Of a stretch of 8,129 nucleotides of DNA, positions 1-6,240 are shown one piece after another. This DNA is from Trueperaceae bacterium. Its GTDB lineage: Bacteria; Deinococcota; Deinococci; Deinococcales; Trueperaceae. The number at the start of each line of letters is the position of its first letter. Position 1 is the first letter of the stretch. The stretch is taken from the NCBI GenBank assembly GCA_011390455.1, contig JAABSI010000113.1:1-8129 (forward strand), read 5' to 3'. A program made the position numbers and the translations under genes. The notes below the pieces were generated by a model. The model made no database searches. It had not been told where the DNA came from and saw nothing but the letters and a program-made list of their open reading frames with translations.

Positions 1-105
1 CGGGCCACCTGGGCGCCCGCGTTCGCTCTCGTTCGAGATCACGGCGTCAGCTCGGCGGGGTCCTCAGCCCTCGGACCCAGCGGGGCCAACCATCGATCGA
101 GAGTT

Positions 106-141
106 GACGAGGGGCGCGGTCCGAAGACCGCGCCCCTCGTC
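106..141 (-). terminator. Perfect 16-bp hairpin with cUUCGg tetraloop after the last operon gene
   Basis: Positions 106-121 and 126-141 are exact reverse complements separated by 4 nt. On the minus-strand transcript the loop is UUCG closed by a C-G pair, the unusually stable cUUCGg tetraloop. The stem begins 21 nt after the DUF885 stop. Of its 16 pairs, 13 are G-C. The transcript then continues AACUCUCG, so there is no real U-tract. This resembles the U-poor (I-shaped) terminators described in actinobacteria. The stem is symmetrical and could also stop a convergent plus-strand transcript, where the loop would be CGAA. Confidence 0.85.
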
Positions 142-162
142 GTGCGCATGGCCGCGTCCGCC

Positions 163-1428
163 TCAGTCGCTCGAACCCGGGTACGCGAACGGATCGAACG
201 GTGCCCCCGAGGCCTCCGCCACCGCGTCCACGAAGGTGCGGGTGGAGTGCGGGGTGCGGTAGAGCAGGTCGTAGAAGCGCTGCTTGTCGGCATCGCTCCC
301 CGCGAAGCGCTCGAAGCCGAGCTTCACGATGCGGCGGCCGTAGTAGTACTGCGCGTAGTTGGTGCGCGCCAGCGAGTCGGTGAAGAAGTCGTACGCACGC
401 TCGGCGTCGTCGCGCAGCACGAAGTGGTCGACCATGTTCTGGACGGCCTCTTCGCGCGTCATCCGGCCGGTGTTGGCGTACAGGCAGCCGTCGTTCATGG
501 CGATCCGGCCGAGGTCCATGTAGGCCACCGCGGCGCGCAGCCGCAGCGCCTCGTCGGAATCGCCCTCGTCCCAGCCGAGGAAGTGCATCGCCATCTCGGG
601 CCCGCCCTCGAAGACCGCGTTGGTGGGCGCGTTGAGCTGGTAGTACGCCGCCTCGGTCGGCCAGCGCCCTTGCTGGTAGAGCTCGTCCCAGAGCGCGTAG
701 AAGGTCTGGTGACCTGGGTAGGCCTCGTGGCACAGGACGTGCACGAACAGGTCCTGCTGCCAGGACTTGTCGACGTTGAAGTGCAGCCAGCCGCGGAAGC
801 CCCCCGTGTACTGCGAGCGCCCCGAGTAGTGCACGTCGCGGACGCCGGTGAAGGAGTCGACGCCCTCGCCCGGGGGCAGCTTGAGCACGAAGCGCTCGGT
901 GTCGGTGCGGGCGCGATCGAGGATCGACTGGCCGAAGTCGATCACCGCATCGCCGGTCAGGCTGGTCGCCTCGAGCCACGCCGGCACCTGCTTCTCGAGC
1001 GGGCCCTCGTAGCCGATGCGGCCGAGCAGCTCGTGCAGCTCCGCGCGCAGGCGCCGCGCCTCGGAGGCGGGGATCGGTTGGTGGTCGATCTCGAGGATGC
1101 CCTGGACGAGCTCGCCGTACGGACGGCCCTCGTCGCGGAGGATCGAGACGAGCGTGCGGAAGGCGCGCGTGAGCGCATCCAGGTAGCCGCGGCGGTGGCC
1201 GGTCAGCCCGGCGGCGGTGGTCTCGATGGCGGAAACGGCGTCCTCGACCGCCTCGAGGCTTGCCAGCGTGCCCTCGGTCTGGTCGGTGTAGTTGGCGAGC
1301 ACCAGCGGTCGCCCGAAGCGCGTCATGCCGAGCTGGCTCAGGCTCAGCGCGACGTCGACGACGCGGTGGGCGGTGGCGGGGTCGGTGTAGGTCAGCGGGT
1401 GGTTGGCGGTGGGGGTGGCGTTCGTCAT
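163..1428 (-). CDS. DUF885-type putative zinc metallohydrolase (HExxxGH), short form
   Basis: This 421-residue protein is recognised by HVLCHEAYPGHQTFY, with the HExxxGH metal site at His234, Glu235 and His240. It also has a downstream Glu274 in AVFEGGPEMAMHFL, a plausible third ligand corresponding to the VEGWA-type helix of the family, and a C-terminal YAQYYYGRRIV segment (358-368). DUF885 proteins are thought to be zinc peptidases, usually about 550-600 residues, often with a signal peptide. This one is about a quarter shorter and has no signal peptide, so it is probably cytosolic. The N-terminal 200 residues are helical with little recognisable consensus. The start is ATG at 1428, with GAGGAG 4 nt upstream overlapping the amidase stop. 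The same frame stays open upstream to 2799, but that stretch is an Arg/Pro-rich shadow of the amidase gene. It is the last gene before the hairpin at 106-141. A peptidase role is inferred from the family, with substrate unknown. Confidence 0.88.
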   Translation of the reverse strand: MTNATPTANHPLTYTDPATAHRVVDVALSLSQLGMTRFGRPLVLANYTDQTEGTLASLEAVEDAVSAIETTAAGLTGHRRGYLDALTRAFRTLVSILRDEGRPYGELVQGILEIDHQPIPASEARRLRAELHELLGRIGYEGPLEKQVPAWLEATSLTGDAVIDFGQSILDRARTDTERFVLKLPPGEGVDSFTGVRDVHYSGRSQYTGGFRGWLHFNVDKSWQQDLFVHVLCHEAYPGHQTFYALWDELYQQGRWPTEAAYYQLNAPTNAVFEGGPEMAMHFLGWDEGDSDEALRLRAAVAYMDLGRIAMNDGCLYANTGRMTREEAVQNMVDHFVLRDDAERAYDFFTDSLARTNYAQYYYGRRIVKLGFERFAGSDADKQRFYDLLYRTPHSTRTFVDAVAEASGAPFDPFAYPGSSD

Positions 1429-1432
1429 GAGG

Positions 1433-1438
1433 CTCCTC
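1433..1438 (-). promoter_or_regulatory. Shine-Dalgarno of the DUF885 gene, overlapping the amidase stop
   Basis: GAGGAG on the minus strand shares bases with the amidase TGA (1437-1439) and ends 4 nt before the ATG at 1428. The spacing is slightly short. It decides the start of the DUF885 gene within a much longer open frame. Confidence 0.7.
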
Positions 1439-3059
1439 AGGGGGCAGGGGGTACGAAACGGAGGTCGGGTTCGAGGCCGACGGTGGCGGCGGGGCGGAGC
1501 GGGGCGAGTCCCCGACGCACCCGGTCGACGAGGCCATGGATGCGGGCGAGGTCGTGGTCGTCGAGGGGCAAGCCGAGGCGTTCGGCCTCGGCGCGCAACC
1601 CCGCCAGCGTACCTTCGGCGACCGGCGCCACCTGGGCGCGTGCGGTCGAGGTGGGCACAGGGTCGGTCCACCAGGACGGGTCCGGCCGACGCGCGTGCCA
1701 CGTCGTTGCGCGCTCGTACGCATGGCCGACGCGGAACATCGTCGCCTCGTCGAACCGGCGCGCGGCGATCTGCAGCGCCACGGGCAAGCCGGCGCGGTCG
1801 AAGCCGCACGGCAGGGTGAGGGCGGGGTGGCCCGTGAGGCTGAAGGCCCGGGTGGCCCAACTGGTGTCCGGGGGGCCGGCGATCCAGGCGTCGCGACCGA
1901 CGGCCGTGAACGGTAGCGTCGGCGTGACGAGCACGTCGACCGCCGCGAAGGCGAGCGCGACCTCCCGCGCCCAGCCCGCGCGCAGCTGCAGCGCATGCAC
2001 GACGTCGGCGGACGCGTGGAAGGCGCCCGAGGCGATGTGCGCGCGCGCCTTGCGCCCGTACGCCGCACCCTCGCGACGCAGCGTCGCGGCGTGCAGGCCG
2101 AAGGCCTCCCACATCGACAGCAGGCTGCCGGCCGCGGCGAGGTCGCCCGCCGAGGGCAGGTGGACGGGCACGAGCCGGGCGCCCAGGTCCTCGAGCACCT
2201 GCAGCGCCGCCCGCACGGCCGCGTCGACGTCCGGCTCCAGACCGTCGAAGAAGTACCCGACCGGCACCCCGACGCGAACGCCCGGCAGACGCTCGGTGAG
2301 CGCCGCGGCGTAGTCGGGCACCGGGCGCGGGTCGCTGGTCGGGTCGCGGGGGTCGGCGCCCGCCATCGCCTGCAGCATCGCGGCCGCGTCGGCGACGCGG
2401 CGGGTCAGGGGGCCCACGTGGTCCATCGACCACGCCAACGGCACCAACCCGTGGCGGCTGACCCGGCCGTAGGTCGGTTTGACGCCCACCACCCCACAGA
2501 GCGCGGCCGGCGCGCGGATCGAGCCGCCGGTGTCGCTGCCGGTGGCGCCGGCGGTGAGGCCCGCGGCGACCGCGCTCGCGGAGCCGGCGCTCGAGGCGCC
2601 GCTGTGGAGCGCCGCCCCCCACGGGTTGGGGGTGTCCCCGACGACGTCCTGATCCCCACAGGCGAACTCGGTGGTGTTCGTCTTGCCGAGCAGCAGCCCG
2701 CCTGCCTCGTGCAAGCGAGCGACGGCGGTCGCGTCCTCGCCGGGCACGTGGTCGAACGAGGTGCGCGAGTGGCATCCGGTGCGCACGCCGCGCGTCCACA
2801 GGTTGTCCTTGTGGGAGAGCGGGATGCCGTGGAGCGGCCCCCGCGGCCCCTCCCGGTGGATCTCGATCTCGGCGAGGCGGGCGGCGGCGCGCACCGCGTC
2901 GCGGCAGACCGTCGCGTGGCTCCGCAGTGCACCGTCGTAGGCATCGAGGCGGGCGAGGTACGCCTCGGCGACCTCGACGGGCGAGGCGTCGCCGCGCGCG
3001 TACGCCGCATGGAGCTCGCCGATGCTCGCGTACGCCAGATCGTCGTCCGTTGGGCTCAT
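1437..3059 (-). CDS. Amidase-signature family hydrolase with C-terminal helical (GatC/DUF4089-like) tail
   Basis: This 540-residue amidase-signature enzyme hydrolyses a carboxamide to acid plus amine or ammonia. The Ser-cisSer-Lys triad is complete: Lys84 in LSHKDN, cis-Ser156 in SGASSAGSASA and nucleophile Ser180 in GSDTGGSIRAPA. The last motif is followed by the diagnostic CGVVGVKPTYGRVSRHGLVP (188-207) and the SMDHVGPLTR segment. The C-terminal half ends with GHPALTLPCGF (410-420) and AGLPVALQIAARRFDE. Residues from about 474 to 540 form an extra amphipathic-helix tail ending EPDLRFVPPAP, resembling the GatC-like tails of some amidases. GatA itself is unlikely because no gatB or gatC is present and the neighbours are catabolic. 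The ATG at 3059 is chosen because AGGAGGG lies 7 nt upstream; an in-frame extension to 3149 would overlap the MFS gene. The 28-nt gap before this gene is the largest junction in the operon. Substrate unknown. Confidence 0.94.
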   Translation of the reverse strand: MSPTDDDLAYASIGELHAAYARGDASPVEVAEAYLARLDAYDGALRSHATVCRDAVRAAARLAEIEIHREGPRGPLHGIPLSHKDNLWTRGVRTGCHSRTSFDHVPGEDATAVARLHEAGGLLLGKTNTTEFACGDQDVVGDTPNPWGAALHSGASSAGSASAVAAGLTAGATGSDTGGSIRAPAALCGVVGVKPTYGRVSRHGLVPLAWSMDHVGPLTRRVADAAAMLQAMAGADPRDPTSDPRPVPDYAAALTERLPGVRVGVPVGYFFDGLEPDVDAAVRAALQVLEDLGARLVPVHLPSAGDLAAAGSLLSMWEAFGLHAATLRREGAAYGRKARAHIASGAFHASADVVHALQLRAGWAREVALAFAAVDVLVTPTLPFTAVGRDAWIAGPPDTSWATRAFSLTGHPALTLPCGFDRAGLPVALQIAARRFDEATMFRVGHAYERATTWHARRPDPSWWTDPVPTSTARAQVAPVAEGTLAGLRAEAERLGLPLDDHDLARIHGLVDRVRRGLAPLRPAATVGLEPDLRFVPPAP

Positions 3060-3066
3060 GGTCGTT

Positions 3067-3073
3067 CCCTCCT
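3067..3073 (-). promoter_or_regulatory. Strong Shine-Dalgarno of the amidase gene
   Basis: AGGAGGG on the minus strand lies 7 nt before the ATG at 3059, in the 28-nt gap after the MFS stop. It fixes the amidase start against the in-frame ATG at 3149. It is the strongest ribosome site in the window, which fits a gene that is not overlapping its upstream neighbour. Confidence 0.8.
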
Positions 3074-3087
3074 GCGGCAGGTCCGGC

Positions 3088-4356
3088 TCACGCCACCACC
3101 ACCGGGGGCTGCGCTTCTGGGCGCCCGAGGGCGAAGAAGGCCACCGCACCGAGCAACCCCACGACGGCCAGGGCGACGAACGCGCCGGCGTAGCTGCCGG
3201 TCCCGTCGGCGACCAAACCGATGACGAGCGGGCCGGCCACCGACCCGAACATGACGACGAGCGACGAGAACCCCATCACCGACGCGAACGCCTTGCGACC
3301 GAAGTAATCGGCGCGCATCGCCCCCATCAACGGCCCTCGGACCCCCCAGGCCAGGCCGTGGAGGATCGCGGCGGTCATCACCGTGAGGACCGTGCCCGCG
3401 GTGACCAGCAGCGCCATCGAGAGCGCGTGCGCCAGCATCGCGCCACCCGCCAACCAGCGCTTGTCGATCCGGTCGCCGAGCACGCCGCCGACCACCTGAC
3501 CGACGACCGACGCGGCCGTCATGACCGCCATGAGCGTGGCCGCGGCCGTGATGCTCACGCCCAACACCTCGGTCACGTACACGACGAAGTGCACGCCGAC
3601 CGCCGACATGATCGCGAGCGCCGCGGCGTGGCCGGCGGAGATGAGCCAGAAGGCGCCGGTGCGCAGCGCTCCGCCCGCCAGGCGGCGACGGCCCAGCACC
3701 TGCGGCGCCGGAGCGAGCGTCGGAGCTTCCCCTGGTTCGCCGTCCGGACGCAACCCGAGCATCTCGGGGTCGCGGTGCAGGAGCCGCGCGATCGGCAGCC
3801 CGACCACCAGGATGATCAGACCCGACGCGATCGACACCGGCCGCCATCCGTACGTGACGAGCGCCCAGGCGAGCGCGGGGAGCGCGAGGCTGCCGATGCT
3901 GATGCCCAACTGCATCGCCGCCATGCTGCGCGCCCGGAAGCGATCGAACCAGTTGACCACCACGGTCATCAGCGTGAGCATCCCGCACAGGCTCGAGCCG
4001 ATCGAGGCAACCAGGTAGAGCACGATGAACTGGGTGAAGTTGGTGACGAAGGCGACCCCGACGAGCCCGCTCGCCATCATGACGACGCCCAGGACGAACA
4101 CGCGGCGCGGCGAGGTGCGGTCGAGCAGCCAGCCGTGGATGGGGCCCAGCAGCCCCGATTCGGTGCGCTGCAACGAGGCCGCCCACGCGATGGTCGTGCG
4201 GCTCCAACCGAAGTCGGCCATCCAGAGCGCCGCGTAGGTGCCGAAGGCCTGCCAGAAGAGCAACGATTGCAGCGACTGCATCGCCACCGCCCCGCCGACG
4301 ATCTTCCAGCCATGGAAGAGCCGCCGCGACGCGAGCGGTCGGGTCACGGTCGCCAC
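3088..4356 (-). CDS. Major facilitator superfamily transporter (monocarboxylate / oxalate-formate antiporter-like)
   Basis: This 422-residue inner-membrane protein reads as two six-helix halves joined by a hydrophilic loop rich in Pro, Gly and charged residues (about 192-230). The MFS loop signature appears after helix 2 (GPIHGWLLDRTSPRRV, 71-86) and again in the second half (GGVLGDRIDKRW, 290-301). YGWRP.SIASG (169-179) and FGWSRTTIAWA (49-59) resemble the monocarboxylate/oxalate-formate antiporter branch, which carries small organic anions. This fits uptake or exchange of an acidic substrate or product of the operon, but the cargo is not readable. The start is GTG at 4356, just after GGGGGTGAGGG, which overlaps the stop of the peptidase gene. 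A second in-frame GTG at 4347 would give better Shine-Dalgarno spacing and remove only three residues. The helix-rich frame is continuous with no break. It is probably the operon's only visible transporter. Confidence 0.92.
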   Translation of the reverse strand: MATVTRPLASRRLFHGWKIVGGAVAMQSLQSLLFWQAFGTYAALWMADFGWSRTTIAWAASLQRTESGLLGPIHGWLLDRTSPRRVFVLGVVMMASGLVGVAFVTNFTQFIVLYLVASIGSSLCGMLTLMTVVVNWFDRFRARSMAAMQLGISIGSLALPALAWALVTYGWRPVSIASGLIILVVGLPIARLLHRDPEMLGLRPDGEPGEAPTLAPAPQVLGRRRLAGGALRTGAFWLISAGHAAALAIMSAVGVHFVVYVTEVLGVSITAAATLMAVMTAASVVGQVVGGVLGDRIDKRWLAGGAMLAHALSMALLVTAGTVLTVMTAAILHGLAWGVRGPLMGAMRADYFGRKAFASVMGFSSLVVMFGSVAGPLVIGLVADGTGSYAGAFVALAVVGLLGAVAFFALGRPEAQPPVVVA

Positions 4357-4363
4357 GTGGCCC

Positions 4364-5206
4364 TCACCCCCTGATCCACGCCCCCCACGCCGGCTGCCAG
4401 GTCTCGACGAGCACGTTGTAGGCGACGTACGCCTCGATCACGTCCGCAGCCGTGAACGCCACCGTGTCGTCGTCGACGAGCTCGGTGTGCAGCACGCGCG
4501 CCGCGGACTCGGCAGAGCCGGTCTCCTTGAAGCGCAGACGCACCTCGACCGGGCTCACCGTGACCACCGGGGCGACCGCGTCGCGGCGCGCCAGTCCGGC
4601 AGCGGCGCCGCGGCGGATGGCAGCGCACGCCACGTCCGGGTGCAGACCGCGCGCCGCGTACCGGCCGCGCGCCCACTTCACGGTCACGGTCTCGGTACCG
4701 GGGCAGTCGTGCGCCGCCTCGGCGCACGTGAGGTCGTCCCCGGTGACGAGCAGCGTCGGCACCCCTCGGGCGCCCGCGTACAGCGCGTTCAGCCCCACCT
4801 CGCCGACCACCCGGCCGTTGACCCACAGGTCCCCGACGGCCTGGCCGTTGGTGGTGTGGCTGAGCACGCCGGCACGCCCGTGGCGGGTGTGGTACCCGAC
4901 CATCAGGAGCGCGTCGAACCCCTCCTCGATCCCGTCGAGCTGGCCGAAGCGCCGCGGCGACCCCGTGATCAGCTCGGCGCGCGGGTCGAGCTCGGGTGCG
5001 CGGATGCTGCGCATCCCGTTGCCGCCGTGGCCATCGGCGACGACGACGCGGGTGGCCCCGGCCTCGAACGCACCGGCGATCGCGGCGTTCGCCTCGACCT
5101 CCATGGCGCGGCGGCCCTGCTCGTAATCGACGCCGGTGGGGTTGGTCTGCTCGCGGTGGACGATCCCCGCGCAGCCCTCCATGTCGACGGACACGTAGAC
5201 GTTCAT
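4364..5206 (-). CDS. M55 family metallopeptidase, DppA-like D-aminopeptidase
   Basis: This 280-residue protein matches the M55 family, whose type member is Bacillus subtilis DppA, a zinc D-aminopeptidase that forms a decamer and removes N-terminal D-amino acids such as D-Ala. The N-terminus has SVDMEG with metal ligands Asp8 and Glu10. Further conserved positions are His60 (VADGHGG), His106 (VGYHTRHG), His117 (LSHTTNG, equivalent to the proposed DppA catalytic His115) and Glu136 (VGEVGLNALYAG). The GDD motif at 156-158 and the terminal ADVIEAYVAYN helix also match. Length is as expected and no signal peptide is seen, so it should be cytosolic. The ATG at 5206 follows AGGGAGG at a 6-nt spacing. 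A nearer ATG at 5210 is out of frame. In Bacillus dppA heads a dipeptide ABC transporter operon; here an MFS gene follows instead, 7 nt downstream. Family assignment is firm; D-stereospecificity is inferred from the family. Confidence 0.95.
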   Translation of the reverse strand: MNVYVSVDMEGCAGIVHREQTNPTGVDYEQGRRAMEVEANAAIAGAFEAGATRVVVADGHGGNGMRSIRAPELDPRAELITGSPRRFGQLDGIEEGFDALLMVGYHTRHGRAGVLSHTTNGQAVGDLWVNGRVVGEVGLNALYAGARGVPTLLVTGDDLTCAEAAHDCPGTETVTVKWARGRYAARGLHPDVACAAIRRGAAAGLARRDAVAPVVTVSPVEVRLRFKETGSAESAARVLHTELVDDDTVAFTAADVIEAYVAYNVLVETWQPAWGAWIRG

Positions 5207-6240
5207 GCATCGCCTCCCTGGCGCAGTTCGTCGATGACGACCGGCCGGCCGAGCTCGGCCGAGCGGTAGACGGCGAGGCAGATCTCCAGCGCCCGCAGGC
5301 CGTCCTCGCCCGTCACCGACGGGTCGCGGCCGGCCTCGATCGCGGCCAGGAAGTCCACCGCCTGGCGCTCGAAGTTGTAGTGCGGCCGGGCGGTCTCCTC
5401 GTCGCCCCCGGCCTCGTAGCGCTGGGCGCCGGCCTTGCCGTTCGTCTCGGCGAAGCCGCGCGTGCGCATCCGGACCATGGCGTCGCGCCCGTGGACCTCG
5501 GTCTCCCAGACGGCCGGGTCGGCGGGGTAGGTGGGCGCGTTCGCGGTCAGCGTCGCGACGCCGCCGCCGGCGAAGCTGAGCAGCGCCGCCACGCCGTCCT
5601 CCACCTCGTCGTGGTCGCCGGTGTAGCGGCGGGTGCGGGCGGCGACCTCCGCCACCTCGTCGGCGAAGAACCAGCGGAGGCGGTCGACGCCGTGGATCGC
5701 CGAGTACATCAGGACCCCGCCGCCAGCCATGGTCGCGTTCGTGAGCCACTTGGGGTGGGCCGGCGTGCGGCGCGTGGCCATCGTCTCGCGCCCCACCTGG
5801 AGCGGTCCGGCCGCCTCGACGAAGCGCTTCGCGTGCACCGCCTCCTCGCGGAAGCGGTGCACGAAGCTCGTCGCCAACCGGATCCCGGCGTCGCGAGATG
5901 CGGCCACGATCCGAGCGGCGTCCGCCAGCGTCGTCGCGATCGGCTTCTCCATCATCACGTGGACGCCACGGGCCGCCGCCGCCTCGGTGGGCGCCACGTG
6001 CACGTGGTGCGGGGTGGCGACCACCAACACGTCCAGGCCCAGGTCGAACAGCTCGGTCCACGCGCCGACCGCCTGGCCGCCGACGCGGGCCGCGAGCGCC
6101 TCGGCCCGGGCCGGGTCGAGGTCGGCGACCCCGACGACGGCGGCCTCGGGGTGCGCGGCGAAGCCCAGCGCCTGCCGCTCCCCCGCTTGCCCGGCGCCGA
6201 GGACGCCGATGCGCCAGCGCGCCTCGCTGGGCGCGCTCAT
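5203..6240 (-). CDS. Gfo/Idh/MocA family NAD(P)-dependent oxidoreductase
   Basis: This 345-residue protein has the family's two-domain plan. The N-terminal Rossmann fold has GAGQAG (15-20), an acidic end to strand 2 (VADLD, 38-42) that tends to favour NAD over NADP, and VVATPHHVH (73-81). EKP with Lys99 (98-100) follows and is the family's cofactor and catalytic lysine motif. The C-terminal alpha/beta domain begins with FVHRF (126-130) and carries GGG..HGVD with His183 and Asp186. Known members oxidise or reduce sugars, inositols, biliverdin, or imine and keto intermediates. The Asp normally four residues before the His is Tyr179, so the chemistry may differ. The ATG at 6240 is preceded by GAGGG at a 5-nt spacing and overlaps the aminotransferase stop (ATGA). 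Its own stop overlaps the next start in the same way. Sitting beside an aminotransferase, it may supply or consume a keto substrate; this is inference. Confidence 0.94.
   Translation of the reverse strand: MSAPSEARWRIGVLGAGQAGERQALGFAAHPEAAVVGVADLDPARAEALAARVGGQAVGAWTELFDLGLDVLVVATPHHVHVAPTEAAAARGVHVMMEKPIATTLADAARIVAASRDAGIRLATSFVHRFREEAVHAKRFVEAAGPLQVGRETMATRRTPAHPKWLTNATMAGGGVLMYSAIHGVDRLRWFFADEVAEVAARTRRYTGDHDEVEDGVAALLSFAGGGVATLTANAPTYPADPAVWETEVHGRDAMVRMRTRGFAETNGKAGAQRYEAGGDEETARPHYNFERQAVDFLAAIEAGRDPSVTGEDGLRALEICLAVYRSAELGRPVVIDELRQGGDA
5213..5219 (-). promoter_or_regulatory. Shine-Dalgarno of the M55 peptidase gene
   Basis: AGGGAGG on the minus strand is 6 nt before the ATG at 5206 and lies within the last codons of the Gfo/Idh gene. 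It favours the 5206 start. The ATG at 5210 is only 2 nt from the site and out of frame. It shows that the ATGA-coupled gene also has its own ribosome site. Confidence 0.75.

Noticed and set aside
1..105. Possible minus-strand start of a further gene (GTG at 42, 14 open codons) and a weak 6-bp inverted repeat at 58-63/73-78
   Set aside because: There is no convincing Shine-Dalgarno, the reading is too short to judge, and 6-bp repeats are common in such GC-rich DNA. No feature is called in this stretch.
142..2313. Long plus-strand open frame (723 codons) opposite the DUF885 and amidase genes
   Set aside because: It is antisense to two strongly supported genes, its translation is low-complexity (Val, Gly, Arg, Ala) with no motif, and long antisense frames are expected at this GC content. 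The other long plus-strand frames (1995-3224, 3022-4374, 4238-5269, 4996-6354, 5898-7469) were rejected for the same reason.
1429..2799. In-frame upstream extension of the DUF885 gene that would make an 878-residue protein
   Set aside because: The extra part is an Arg/Pro-rich out-of-frame reading of the amidase gene. The ATG at 1428 has a Shine-Dalgarno and starts where family-like sequence begins.
1437..3059. Assignment of the amidase as GatA (Glu-tRNA(Gln) amidotransferase subunit)
   Set aside because: The triad motifs are shared across the whole amidase family. There is no gatB or gatC nearby, the tail is different and the context is catabolic.
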